Assembly: GCF_052056485.1 (NCBI RefSeq)
Contig: NZ_CP183948.1
Span: 5,456,001 to 5,520,000 of the forward strand
Length of the DNA stretch: 64,000 bases
Direction of reading: 5' to 3'
From: Paenibacillus_AQ nitricinens
GTDB taxonomy: Bacteria > Bacillota > Bacilli > Paenibacillales > Paenibacillaceae
Shown here: positions 8,169 to 17,643 of the stretch, in pieces
How the letters are laid out: every line of letters starts with the position of its first letter
Position numbering within the stretch: position 1 is the stretch's first letter
Made by a program: the position numbers and the translations under genes
Notes under the pieces: generated by a model
Told to the model about the DNA's origin: nothing
What the model saw: only the letters and a program-made list of their open reading frames with translations
Database searches by the model: none

Positions 8169-11100
8169 TCACTCAAACCGAAACCAACCGAAATCGAACT
8201 GACTTCCAGGCAAGAAGATAAAGGTTACCTTCTGTTCCCCTGTCACTTTCTCCAGCTCAAATACTCGCTCTACATATCCATCTGACTCTGTAAATTCGAT
8301 CAGTTGATTATTAGACTCTTCACCCTTTTCGAAGCGAAGATGAATGGTGTTCTTATCGATCGGGGATCTCCCACAAATGACCAGCTTAGAAGTACCTTCT
8401 GTCATAAAATCCATCTGCTCGAACACGAGAGATACGTTATTCCCAATCCCTTCAACACCCTGCTCCGCGATGGTGAACGTATCACCATAAATACGATCAC
8501 CATCTACAGCCCTATGCTGCTCGAACGCTCGGTTCTTTTTCACAAATGAAAAGCCTTTTATGTGCACTTTCTTCTGCAATACGAAACAAACAGAGCTGAT
8601 GCCAGTGAGTCTCTTGGATAATAGATAGGCTGCCTCCTGATATACATTCCATTGCGACTCCTTCTGATAGATAACATCTGCCAAAAGCTCACTGTTCTCT
8701 TCGTCCGGCATGCCTTCCCAAATCTGGAGCTCATAGGCTTCGCTAGACAATGCGAATAGGGGAATCGTTATCAAATCCGATCCATAAGGTCCAAAGTCGA
8801 TCTCGCGATAAGCAACCTGGGTCTCACCATCTCGACTCGTAGCTACGCCTCGTTCATTTCCATTTCCGACTTCGCCCTTAACCTCATCATATAGACCGCC
8901 AGATATAAATCCATACGGATCCTTGTAAGCCGTCCCAAGACCAGTAGCTGTAAATTCCAACTGTGAAATCAGCTTTGTCTTTTCTGTACCGTTCTTACTC
9001 ATACAGCGAACGCGGAAACTCCCATCTCCTAATGCCGTGATCTTGGCTTCATTTCCAAACGATACGATCCGAGCTAGATTGGACTCAATCCCAGCATCAT
9101 TTACAATCCTCCACTCCACTTCAGAATAGGAAGTTTCTACAGGGTAAAGGTTTGCGTGTACAATCATTTCTCTTCTATTTTCATTAAACTGTTGTCCAGA
9201 ATGACTTATAATTTCTATTTTTCGCAAAGGAATTTCTTCTACATTTCCCGTTACACATGGCATCTCTAGGTTTCTAGTGTTAGCTGAAATGCCTATTCCA
9301 CGATCTTCCACAGGAAGCGATTGAAGCTGTAGCTTACTACCTGCTAAATCTTTCGAGGTAACCTCAACCGTTATCGTACCTGCTTCTAATTCCGCAGCAA
9401 CAATCGCCATAAGCTTACCGCTGAACAAACGTCTACCCGTTCCTTTGTATGGATCATAGTCCGTGCTATCTCCATTGTCTAAACCGATCAAACGGCCTGC
9501 TCCGCTTACCTGAACCTGAACGCGATTGTTTGCATTCTCAACGGCGTTACCGCGCTCATCCTCCATCGTAATTTCAATGAAGATTAAATCTGTGCCGTTC
9601 GCAAGGAGTGTACCCTTATCAGCCTTTAAGCAGATTCGACTCGCATCACCGAAAGATTTCCTGATGTCAACTGCAATGATTTGGCCAGCCTCATCGTAAG
9701 CGATTGCCTTGAGCTCGCCTGGTTCATAAGGAAGCTTCCACCAGCCCGCTAACTGCGTTCCATGCACATGATCGATTTCATAGGTCCCAACACTCTTACC
9801 ATTGAACTGCAATTCTATCTTGGGAGCATTCGAGCAGACTCGAACATCGATCATTTGACCGGGATTGAAATCCCAATAGGGAAAAATATGCACCATGGGA
9901 TGTTCCTTGTAATTTGTCCAAGCCGATTGATAGATGTAATAGGAATCCTTTTTAAAGGTCGCTGTATCCATCTGCCCGAAATACGAATTCTTCGTATGAT
10001 ACGGTGTTGGTTCACCAATATAGTCAAAGCCAGTCCATATGAATTGTCCCAATGAGAAGGCTGCATCGCGCTCTGCAATAATACAGGCTTCTGCTGACTT
10101 TGCTCCCCAGCTTGTAGAGCTATTACCTAGCGCAGAGCACTGCTCGTCGTCGTCAGCCAGGATGGATTGCTCGAATGGGAAATGGTATATTCCCCTGCTC
10201 TGTACAATAGAAGCGGTCTCACTACCATAGATAATCCAGTCAGGATGTTCCGCGTGATGCTGATGATAATATTTTTCCGCATAATTGTAGCCTGCCACCT
10301 TTACGATGTCCGCACATTTCTGAGCATTCTCCCAAGGCATATAGTTCGATCCAAGGGTCACTTTCCCGTTGCCTCTCGGATCATATTGAAGCACGGCTTC
10401 CATCAACATGCTCGTCAATTCTTGCCCTCGCTTGTCAGCATGCGTATCATAAATTTCATTACCAATACACCACATGAGCAAGCTTGGATGATTACGATCT
10501 CGCATGACCCAGCTTCTCACATCTTTTAACGCCCAGTCCTTAAAAAATCTTGCGTAATCATATGGGGTCTTCGATCGCTCCCACATATCAAAGGCTTCCG
10601 AAACCACAAGCAGCCCCATTTCGTCCGCCAGATCCATAAGCTCTGCAGCAGGCATATTATGAGCGGTACGTATCGCATTTACGCCCATGTCCTTTAAGAT
10701 CTCAAGTCTTCTTCGCAATGCCGCTGTATGAAACGCCGCACCCAATGCGCCAAGATCATGATGTTCACAAACACCATTCAATTTGATCTTTTGCCCATTC
10801 AGTAGCATCCCCTCTTGCGGATTTAATACAATCGTTCGAAAGCCTAAACACTGTGTTACATCTTCTATTGTTGTCCACACTTCATCAGAATTCTGGTCAG
10901 ATGCCTTATGCTGCAATTCTGTTTTTAGCTGATATAAATGGGGAGCATCGGGACTCCATAATAAAGGATTCTCTACAGTCAGTACCTGACTTATACGTGA
11001 GGCATCTTGTGTTAGCTCTGCTGCCGAGATCTTCTCAACACAGGTCTTTATCACTCGATCCTTATGCAGAATGGTTTGGGAAAGCCGCATATCTCCTGTA

Positions 11101-11609
11101 ATGCTCACATCGGTGTCGATCTCCACTTGCCAAACGTCATTCTTTTGTACCGCATGAATGTAAATTCCATCTGTCACAATATGATTACAATCTCTTGTCT
11201 TGAGCCATACATTCCGATAGATACCCGCTCCTGAATACCATCTACTATTCGGACTCCGGTGCACGACCTTCACAAGAATTTCGTTCTCCCCGTCTATTAG
11301 ACTATCCGTAATCTCATATTCAAAGGAAGAATAGCCGTATTTCCACTCTCCAACCCATTGATTATTCACATAGATCGCAGAGTCCATATAAACTCCATCA
11401 AAGCATAACAGTAACTGCTTATCATTCTTCGCATTCATAAAAGACTTACGATACCATCCAATACTATTCTCATACAAATCTAATGTGTTATAAATCAACC
11501 AATCATGAGGGAGATCTACGGGATGGAAATCCAAGGACTCAGCATTCGTCACATTTAAAGTGCTCTTAGCAAATTCCCAGCCCTCATTAAATAATCTTTT
11601 ATAATTCAA
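8169..11609 (-). CDS. GH2 glycoside hydrolase (beta-galactosidase / beta-glucuronidase clan)
   Basis: A 1146-residue cytoplasmic-looking enzyme (no signal peptide). Order: N-terminal sugar-binding jelly roll (DLPHDWLIY, GWYRKSF), Ig-like domain, TIM barrel with MWCIGNEIYD (acid/base Glu near residue 385) and YGSETASIV (nucleophile Glu near 461), then a long C-terminal part with a DUF4982-like segment (SVWGTYEI-like region near 620-690) and Ig/jelly-roll-like modules. The start is TTG at 11609, with AAAGGAAG about 7 nt upstream and no better ATG. It lies downstream of aguA, suggesting action on substituted xylo-oligosaccharides or plant side chains. Exact specificity (galactose, glucuronate, mannose) cannot be read from the sequence. 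Confidence 0.85.
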   Translation of the reverse strand: MNYKRLFNEGWEFAKSTLNVTNAESLDFHPVDLPHDWLIYNTLDLYENSIGWYRKSFMNAKNDKQLLLCFDGVYMDSAIYVNNQWVGEWKYGYSSFEYEITDSLIDGENEILVKVVHRSPNSRWYSGAGIYRNVWLKTRDCNHIVTDGIYIHAVQKNDVWQVEIDTDVSITGDMRLSQTILHKDRVIKTCVEKISAAELTQDASRISQVLTVENPLLWSPDAPHLYQLKTELQHKASDQNSDEVWTTIEDVTQCLGFRTIVLNPQEGMLLNGQKIKLNGVCEHHDLGALGAAFHTAALRRRLEILKDMGVNAIRTAHNMPAAELMDLADEMGLLVVSEAFDMWERSKTPYDYARFFKDWALKDVRSWVMRDRNHPSLLMWCIGNEIYDTHADKRGQELTSMLMEAVLQYDPRGNGKVTLGSNYMPWENAQKCADIVKVAGYNYAEKYYHQHHAEHPDWIIYGSETASIVQSRGIYHFPFEQSILADDDEQCSALGNSSTSWGAKSAEACIIAERDAAFSLGQFIWTGFDYIGEPTPYHTKNSYFGQMDTATFKKDSYYIYQSAWTNYKEHPMVHIFPYWDFNPGQMIDVRVCSNAPKIELQFNGKSVGTYEIDHVHGTQLAGWWKLPYEPGELKAIAYDEAGQIIAVDIRKSFGDASRICLKADKGTLLANGTDLIFIEITMEDERGNAVENANNRVQVQVSGAGRLIGLDNGDSTDYDPYKGTGRRLFSGKLMAIVAAELEAGTITVEVTSKDLAGSKLQLQSLPVEDRGIGISANTRNLEMPCVTGNVEEIPLRKIEIISHSGQQFNENRREMIVHANLYPVETSYSEVEWRIVNDAGIESNLARIVSFGNEAKITALGDGSFRVRCMSKNGTEKTKLISQLEFTATGLGTAYKDPYGFISGGLYDEVKGEVGNGNERGVATSRDGETQVAYREIDFGPYGSDLITIPLFALSSEAYELQIWEGMPDEENSELLADVIYQKESQWNVYQEAAYLLSKRLTGISSVCFVLQKKVHIKGFSFVKKNRAFEQHRAVDGDRIYGDTFTIAEQGVEGIGNNVSLVFEQMDFMTEGTSKLVICGRSPIDKNTIHLRFEKGEESNNQLIEFTESDGYVERVFELEKVTGEQKVTFIFLPGSQFDFGWFRFE

Positions 11610-11663
11610 TGTGTATCTTCCTTTCTTCTCATAGAATTATGAAACAAAGGGATGGAGCAAGAG

Positions 11664-11692
11664 AAGGAGTGGCCCTGCTGGGCACACTCCTA
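11664..11692 (-). terminator. possible terminator or processing hairpin between aguA and the GH2 gene
   Basis: On the minus strand GGAGTG-T-GCCC pairs with GGGC-CACTCC around a 4-nt loop, followed by TTCTCTT, a weak U tract. It could give partial termination within the aguA-GH2 unit. Confidence 0.5.
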
Positions 11693-11705
11693 CTAATGCT
11701 AATAT

Positions 11706-13796
11706 TTAGTATATTGTGCGTTGATGCTGGTCTGGAATACCGCTTTTTCGATAGAAATACGTATTGATGATATCTCTCCACTCGCGGGCATGTAGTACCT
11801 GTTCGTGCAGACGGTCTGCCACCTGCCCGTACCTGCTGCCGTCCATTTCCCCCTCAAGGGATTGCCACTTCTCTTTCAGCCCTGCTGCCCGGTCCACGCC
11901 ATCAAAATGCGTATCATAAATATGCTGGATGACCGTTTTACCAGATTTAAGAGTATGCGTATACGGTACATGATGAAAGAACAGTAATAGCTCATCTGGA
12001 CAAGTAGCTACCGATTCATACATATCTACATTCGCTCCTTGATACTGAGCAACATATCCCGTACCCGTCTTTATTGTCCGGTCTACGCCAATCCCTTGTA
12101 AGTCTGCAAAATGATACGTTCCCCATTTCGAGTACTCATATCCATCCACACTTGGACCGTAATGATGATCTGGATTGACCATCCAGCCTACGCCAAGCGG
12201 CGAAGTATAAGATTCATAGATAGGCCAAGAGGTTAACAAGATCTCACGAATCGTATCTATTAACTGCTCATCCTCTGCACCGAATGTGAGCATAATCCAT
12301 TCCTTCGCGATTTGCTCTGCACTTAATTCCGGATACCAAGCGAGACGACCGTAACCATACAGATTGGCCTGCGCTAATAAATGCCCCGTCCAGTTATGAT
12401 CATTGCCAATATTTGAAACAGCAGCGAAGCCGCTATACTTATAACCATACATAGATCCATCAACAACCCGCTTCACCGATGACTCCGAATCTGTTGCGTA
12501 AGTATTAAAATCAAGAACTTCCTTCCATTGAGGGACGAGGTAACAGACATGACGCTGTTGGCCTGTATATTCCTGCGTAATTTGGAACTCAATCATCATA
12601 TTCGTATGCTCCATGGCACCGAACAGCGGAGATACACCTTCACGTACTTGGAAATCCATTGGACCATTCTTCACCTGTAAAATAACATTCTCCATAAACT
12701 GGCCATCCAGCGGTTTAAAGTGACCATATGCCGCTCGTGCACGATCGGTGGAGCGATCCCGCCAATCCTGTTTGCAATTGTAAACGAAGCAGCGCCAGAT
12801 GACGATTCCCCCGAAGGGCAATAAAGCTTCAGCCAGCATGTTCGAACCTTCTGCATGATCACGATCATAAGTGAATGGACCTGGACGATTCTCTGAATCA
12901 GCTTTTACGAGGAAACCGCCGAAATCTGGAATCAATTTATAAATTTCTACCGCCTTTGCCTTCCACCATTGGCGTACATCAGAATCTAACGGATCAGCTG
13001 TATTCAATCCACCGATTTCGATCGGGCTAGCATAGTTAATACTTAGAAACAGCTTGACCCCGTAGTTACGGAAGATATCGGCAATCCGCGCGATCTCAGG
13101 AAGATAGCGCTCCGTAATAAACATCGTTTCAAACCGATGTACATTGACATTGTTTATAGCAATCGCATTGATTCCTATCGAAGCGAGCATTCTCGCATAA
13201 TCTTGCAATCGATCAAAGTCCTTAGTGATTTCGTTGTCTGAGTAAAATATGGACTTCCCTGCGTAACCACGTTCGATGCTTCCATCGATGTTATCCCATT
13301 GATTCATCATGCGGAGAAGATTTACAGGATTGTCCATCACATCCAACGCTTCGATAGATTGACCTGTTCCAAGCAAGCGTAGGAATGCAAATACACCGTA
13401 CAATAATCCCACGGGTGTGGAAGCACCAATTGCAATACAGTCCTTCTCCGTGTTTGTTCGAATGGCATAACCTTCTGATCCAATGGCTGTCCTTGTAGCC
13501 TCGCTAAAGGTATGCGTAATCAACGAATGATTACTATCAAACGTACCGATCACAATACAGCCCTGCATATTTTTATCCCGAGATTCAGCAATGGTAACTT
13601 CTTTATCGAGCATTCCTTGTATGCCGCGTATTAGTTCTTGCACAGCACTTTTGATCACTGGATGATCCTGTTCGGAGATCAAAATGTTTTTGCACCAAGC
13701 AGCATAGCACTCTCTTACTGCACTAGATTGAATATATGGATATTCGAGCCAAGCTTTATACCCTGCGTGTTGTAATTCCATCTTTTGTTCTGCCAT
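11706..13796 (-). CDS. aguA: GH67 alpha-glucuronidase
   Basis: Removes 4-O-methyl-glucuronic acid from the end of aldouronic acids released from glucuronoxylan. The 696-residue length matches intracellular Geobacillus/Paenibacillus AguA, and there is no signal peptide. Expected catalytic residues are present at the right spacing: general acid Glu in DSENRPGP (near 300), Asp in DGQFMEN (near 367) and Glu in MEHTNMMIEFQ (near 394), plus QEYTGQQRH and VPQWKEVLDF. GGAGGA lies 9 nt before the ATG. The glucuronate product would feed the nearby UxuB/UxuA pathway. The divergent AraC regulator is the likely controller. Confidence 0.95.
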   Translation of the reverse strand: MAEQKMELQHAGYKAWLEYPYIQSSAVRECYAAWCKNILISEQDHPVIKSAVQELIRGIQGMLDKEVTIAESRDKNMQGCIVIGTFDSNHSLITHTFSEATRTAIGSEGYAIRTNTEKDCIAIGASTPVGLLYGVFAFLRLLGTGQSIEALDVMDNPVNLLRMMNQWDNIDGSIERGYAGKSIFYSDNEITKDFDRLQDYARMLASIGINAIAINNVNVHRFETMFITERYLPEIARIADIFRNYGVKLFLSINYASPIEIGGLNTADPLDSDVRQWWKAKAVEIYKLIPDFGGFLVKADSENRPGPFTYDRDHAEGSNMLAEALLPFGGIVIWRCFVYNCKQDWRDRSTDRARAAYGHFKPLDGQFMENVILQVKNGPMDFQVREGVSPLFGAMEHTNMMIEFQITQEYTGQQRHVCYLVPQWKEVLDFNTYATDSESSVKRVVDGSMYGYKYSGFAAVSNIGNDHNWTGHLLAQANLYGYGRLAWYPELSAEQIAKEWIMLTFGAEDEQLIDTIREILLTSWPIYESYTSPLGVGWMVNPDHHYGPSVDGYEYSKWGTYHFADLQGIGVDRTIKTGTGYVAQYQGANVDMYESVATCPDELLLFFHHVPYTHTLKSGKTVIQHIYDTHFDGVDRAAGLKEKWQSLEGEMDGSRYGQVADRLHEQVLHAREWRDIINTYFYRKSGIPDQHQRTIY

Positions 13797-13921
13797 AATT
13801 CAGTGTCCTCCATTAGTGAGTAAGACTTTTTAATCTAGGTGTTGCTGACTGTGCAATGGTTCTCTTATACTTTTGTAAACGATAGGTTATCCGCATCCCT
13901 ACTAATAGGAGGAACACGAAT

Positions 13922-14806
13922 GTGACGTACCATGAGCAGCAGGACTTACAACCGTTCCAGCTCTATTTTGTATATAAAAGAACAAGTACAAATACAGACG
14001 ACTATCAAGGTACATTCCATGCTCATCAGGGTGTTGAAATTCTTATTATTCATGAAGGTAAAGGGACGCTCATTATTGATCAAAATAGCTATGAAATAAA
14101 GCCAGGAATGATTTGTATTTTCCAGCCGTATCAACTGCATCATATTCAAATTGAAATCTATGAGGCGGTTCCGTTCGTACGTTCGATTGTGCATTATGAA
14201 CCCAGCCTATTTAAAGCTTATTTTGAGAAGTGGCCCGTCCTACAAAGCTTTTTCCATCATATTCACAGCGGCAATTCTTCCTCACCCCGATGGTATGAAC
14301 AGCAGGATCTGCAATCGCTGATAGCTCTTCTGAAGGATCTGGATAAAGCGCTTCCAAGTTTGACTAAAAATGATTTCATGGAAGAGGTCTCATTATTTCT
14401 CATCACGTTCCTGCGTACTTTAAAGCCGCTTTGGGATACACAGCAGAAGCCGGCCTCCATGGAACAATTGCTTCGTAAACCACATCAGGCAGAACGTATT
14501 ATGGAATGGCTGCAGTTGCATTACAAGAAACCTTTGCGGCTCGATCAAATGAGCAAGGATCTACATCTTTCCCCCCATCATTTATCCCACTTATTCAAGG
14601 AATGTACAGGCAGCAGTATTTCCGATTATTTAACGGTCAAAAGAATGCAGGAAGCCGTTCATCTTCTGACTTCAAGCAAATACACGGTTGCACACATCGC
14701 CGAGGAAGTAGGTATCACAAATTGCTCTCATTTTTGCAAATTGTTCAAAACCCATTTCGGCATAACGCCAAATCAATTTCGGAAGCAATGGCATTTGCAT
14801 CATTGA
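13922..14806 (+). CDS. AraC-family regulator
   Basis: A 294-residue transcription factor. The N-terminus is a cupin-like sugar-sensing domain (FHAHQGVEILIIHEG, residues 29-45, then PGMICIFQPYQLHHI near 62-76). The C-terminus has two helix-turn-helix motifs (LRLDQMSKDLHLSPHHLSHL near 200 and VAHIAEEVGITNCSHFCKLF near 258), ending with the family signature FGITPNQFRK. The start is GTG at 13922, with AGGAGG 9 nt upstream; the overlapping ATG at 13920 reads straight into a stop. It is divergent from aguA and probably activates the aguA-GH2 unit in response to a xylan-derived sugar, an inference from context. Confidence 0.88.
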   Translation: MTYHEQQDLQPFQLYFVYKRTSTNTDDYQGTFHAHQGVEILIIHEGKGTLIIDQNSYEIKPGMICIFQPYQLHHIQIEIYEAVPFVRSIVHYEPSLFKAYFEKWPVLQSFFHHIHSGNSSSPRWYEQQDLQSLIALLKDLDKALPSLTKNDFMEEVSLFLITFLRTLKPLWDTQQKPASMEQLLRKPHQAERIMEWLQLHYKKPLRLDQMSKDLHLSPHHLSHLFKECTGSSISDYLTVKRMQEAVHLLTSSKYTVAHIAEEVGITNCSHFCKLFKTHFGITPNQFRKQWHLHH

Positions 14807-14891
14807 GTTGTCGAACATCCCCAGCTGTATTCCTTGTTAACATCATATCAAGTTGGTTCGTGAGCAGGTATTCACATCTTGTGCAAAAATG

Positions 14892-14940
14892 CCGCTACTT
14901 TGCGATTTATACCTGATTGTCAGTTGATTTCAAGTAGCGG
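14892..14940 (+). terminator. inverted repeat downstream of the AraC gene, possible terminator
   Basis: CCGCTACTT (14892-14900) is complementary to AAGTAGCGG (14932-14940) across a 31-nt loop. There is no strong T run after it, so termination is uncertain. Confidence 0.35.
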
Positions 14941-14975
14941 AAATCTAGCACTTTACATTTATTGGATTCCGGAGC

Positions 14976-15007
14976 ACACTAATGAGTGAGCGCTCACTCA
15001 TTAGTGT
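14976..15007. promoter_or_regulatory. 32-bp perfect palindrome, probable TetR operator
   Basis: The left arm ACACTAATGAGTGAGC (14976-14991) is an exact inverted copy of the right arm. The core TGAGTGAGCGCTCACTCA is typical of TetR/AcrR-family sites. It lies about 60 bp before the ABC operon whose last gene encodes a TetR regulator, so autoregulation is likely. Confidence 0.9.
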
Positions 15008-15069
15008 TGTGCAGAGTACTCAGTAACACCACTTTGTATCCCAGACTATTCAGAATCGAGGAGATGAAT

Positions 15070-15801
15070 ATGGGTTCGGAAGTTCCAGTCATTTCAGTGA
15101 GCCATGTTAGTAAAGCCTTTGGAGACAAACAGGTGCTCGAAGATATTTCACTTCAAGTGGAGCGTGCCGAAACCTTCGGCATACTGGGGCCCTCTGGCTC
15201 CGGGAAAACAACGCTAGTAAAGCTGCTTACAGGTATCGATGAGGTGACCTCAGGTGAGGTAAAGGTGCTTGGTGTCACTATGCCTAAGTTATCCATGCTG
15301 CAGCAAATTGGATACATGGCTCAATCTGATGCCCTATATACGGAACTCAGCGCAAAAGAAAATCTGGAGTTCTTCGCTGCGCTATATGGACTAAAAGGTG
15401 CAGAGCGCGGCAAACGCATCAAAGCTGTTATGGAACTAGTAGATCTTCAGGAGCATCTGCGCAAAAGAGTAGATCAATACTCCGGCGGAATGAAACGCCG
15501 CCTATCCCTGGCGATTGCGCTGCTCCATGAGCCTCCGCTACTTCTTCTTGATGAACCGACAGTAGGTATCGATCCTGTACTCCGACTATCCATCTGGAAA
15601 GAACTAAAAGCTCTTAATCGGAAAGGTACCACGATTGTACTAACTACACACGTCATGGATGAAGCTGAGAAATGTGATCGCCTTGGAATGATCCGTGATG
15701 GCAAGCTGCTTGCCGCCGACACACCCGCCGGACTGCTTGAAGCCACAGGCTCAGCTTCTATTGAGGAAGCCTTTCTATATTATGGAGGTGTCCGTTCATG
15801 A
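15070..15801 (+). CDS. ABC transporter ATP-binding protein (ABC-2 / drug-export type)
   Basis: A 243-residue ATPase with Walker A GPSGSGKTT, Q-loop in IGYMAQSD, signature YSGGMKRR, Walker B LLLLDEPTVGID and the H-loop LTTHVMDEAEKCDRLG. The start at 15070 (MGSEVPVIS) is chosen because GAGGAG (15058-15063) sits 6 nt upstream; ATG 15064 abuts that site and a longer frame from 14986 would cross the operator palindrome. Its stop overlaps the permease start (ATGA), so the two form one exporter of the ATP-driven ABC-2 class. The order ATPase-permease-TetR behind a TetR-type operator suggests inducible export of a toxic compound or lipid; the substrate is unknown. Confidence 0.92.
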   Translation: MGSEVPVISVSHVSKAFGDKQVLEDISLQVERAETFGILGPSGSGKTTLVKLLTGIDEVTSGEVKVLGVTMPKLSMLQQIGYMAQSDALYTELSAKENLEFFAALYGLKGAERGKRIKAVMELVDLQEHLRKRVDQYSGGMKRRLSLAIALLHEPPLLLLDEPTVGIDPVLRLSIWKELKALNRKGTTIVLTTHVMDEAEKCDRLGMIRDGKLLAADTPAGLLEATGSASIEEAFLYYGGVRS

Positions 15802-16853
15802 GAATCCGAGCGATCACCTTACGGATTTTGCGACAATTTATTCATGATAAAAGAACGATGGCCTTAATGTTCATTGCACCGCTCATCGTTCTAAGTTTAA
15901 TGAGCTTGGTATTCAACGGGGATGCCTATGAGCCTAAAATCGGGATATCCGGGGTACCACTAAATATCTCCGCAGTGTTAAAAGAAGAAAACGCTACAAT
16001 TAAAGAGTATGCCAGCGAAGAGCTAGGGAAAAGTGCTCTAGTAGAAGGAAAGATTGACGCTTTGATCACTTTGGACGGAAAGGCTGGGGAATCAGGAGTC
16101 ATCCCCCAAGTGCTGTTAGAAGGCAGCAATCCGACCGCCAATAAAGCGGTGATCCTGACGCTTCAACAATTATCACAAAAGCTTCTTCCTGATACAGAGA
16201 AACAGCTGCAATTACAACCTCAGATTAGCTATCTATACGGTTCTGAGAATATGAAGACCATTGACCGCTTCGGTCCGATTATGATTGGTGTATTTATTTT
16301 CTTTTTCGTATTCCTGATTGCCGGCGTTTCTTTCCTGCGAGAACGGACTACAGGCACCCTTGAACGCCTACTTTCTACTCCCTTAAAAAGATGGGAGATT
16401 GTTCTCGGCTATGTATGTGGTTTCGGCATTTTCACCGTATTCCAAGCCCTGTTGATCTCGTGGTTTTCCATTCAGATCCTTGGCATTATGATGATAGGCA
16501 GCTTTGGTTATGTCATGCTCCTCACTATGCTGCTGTCGATGACAGCGCTGACGCTGGGTACGCTATTGTCTGCTTTTGCTGCTAACGAGCTACAGATGAT
16601 TCAGTTCATTCCGCTCATTATCGTGCCACAGGTCTTCCTCAGTGGACTGTTCCCACTCGATACCCTACCGTTGTGGCTACAGCGCGTTGGCTACGCAACG
16701 CCAATTTATTATGGATCAGAAGCGCTTATGAACATCATGATCCGCGGCAAAGGATGGAGTGCCATCGCTCTAGATGTGTATGTGCTGATCGGATTTTCAT
16801 TATTATTCATGCTTCTGAATGTATTGGCACTGCGCAAGCACCGCAAAATGTAG
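15798..16853 (+). CDS. ABC-2 type transporter permease
   Basis: A 351-residue membrane subunit. There is one N-terminal membrane segment (about residues 18-38), a large extracytoplasmic domain (about 40-165) and then five hydrophobic segments, with the conserved FLRERTTGTLERLLSTPLKR cytoplasmic stretch near residue 185 and LSGLFPLDTLPLWLQ near 280, as in YhgE/DrrB-like ABC-2 permeases. It overlaps the ATPase gene by 4 bp and is followed 18 bp later by the TetR gene. It works with the preceding ATPase; I cannot tell the substrate. Confidence 0.9.
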   Translation: MRIRAITLRILRQFIHDKRTMALMFIAPLIVLSLMSLVFNGDAYEPKIGISGVPLNISAVLKEENATIKEYASEELGKSALVEGKIDALITLDGKAGESGVIPQVLLEGSNPTANKAVILTLQQLSQKLLPDTEKQLQLQPQISYLYGSENMKTIDRFGPIMIGVFIFFFVFLIAGVSFLRERTTGTLERLLSTPLKRWEIVLGYVCGFGIFTVFQALLISWFSIQILGIMMIGSFGYVMLLTMLLSMTALTLGTLLSAFAANELQMIQFIPLIIVPQVFLSGLFPLDTLPLWLQRVGYATPIYYGSEALMNIMIRGKGWSAIALDVYVLIGFSLLFMLLNVLALRKHRKM

Positions 16854-16871
16854 CGAATTTGGAGGGCAATA

Positions 16872-17561
16872 ATGAAGAAAAATGATTCTTCGGAACAAAA
16901 TATAGATGAACAGTGGATAGAAGAACTGCTGGCCTTACGTGAAGACGAAAAGCTGACACCGAAACAGATTTCCATCCTGCATGCGGCGATTGAGGTATTT
17001 TCCGAAAAAGGATACGCTGCTGCTGCGACTAGTGAAATTGCTCAAAAGGCAGGCGTGGCCGAGGGAACGATTTTCCGATATTACAAAACCAAAAAAGATT
17101 TGCTGCTGTCCATCATAGGCCCCACCATGAGTCGGATGCTCGCTCCCTTTGTATTGCGTAATTTTAACGGGGTACTCGATGTTCCCTATAACAGTTTCGA
17201 GGAATTCCTACGGGCGTTTATTATCAACCGTCTGGAGTTTATCCGCAGGAATTTTAAAATTCTAAAGATTCTGATACAGGAAATCCCTTTCCAACCGGTG
17301 CTCAGAGAACAGTTCGCAGAAAATATTCTAAGTAAGGTGCTGGAGCGCGTCATCGAAATCGTTGAACACTTCAAAGCAAAAGGTGAAGTCATCGAATTAC
17401 CTACACCCGCTATTCTACGCTTTACTATTTCATCCGTTGTAGGATATGTGCTTAATCGCCTGCTGCTGCAGCCGGAGAAGGACTGGAACGACGAGGAAGA
17501 AATTAACCTGACGATCCGTTTTATTATGCACGGGATTAGTGGAGTAGCAGCCCCTATTTGA
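16872..17561 (+). CDS. TetR/AcrR-family regulator
   Basis: A 229-residue repressor with an unusual charged N-terminal extension of about 35 residues before the helix-turn-helix (ILHAAIEVFSEKGY ... EIAQKAGVAEGTIFRYY, residues about 38-85). The C-terminal helical ligand domain follows. GGAGG is present 6 nt before the ATG (16860-16864). As the last gene of the exporter operon with a strong palindrome in front of the first gene, it probably represses its own operon and releases it on binding the exported compound. Confidence 0.9.
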   Translation: MKKNDSSEQNIDEQWIEELLALREDEKLTPKQISILHAAIEVFSEKGYAAAATSEIAQKAGVAEGTIFRYYKTKKDLLLSIIGPTMSRMLAPFVLRNFNGVLDVPYNSFEEFLRAFIINRLEFIRRNFKILKILIQEIPFQPVLREQFAENILSKVLERVIEIVEHFKAKGEVIELPTPAILRFTISSVVGYVLNRLLLQPEKDWNDEEEINLTIRFIMHGISGVAAPI

Positions 17562-17643
17562 TGCGCACGCCCGTTCTGTTATCATAAAGACTATATAATA
17601 ATCGGACTTTTCGAAGAACAAGTTACGAGGAAGGAATTATGTT

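Noticed and set aside
13873..13888. cre site between aguA and the AraC gene
   Set aside because: Only the left half (TTGTAAACG) fits; the right half diverges.
14506..14916. 136-codon plus-strand frame overlapping the AraC gene
   Set aside because: Out of frame with a complete AraC gene; no ribosome site or recognisable domain.
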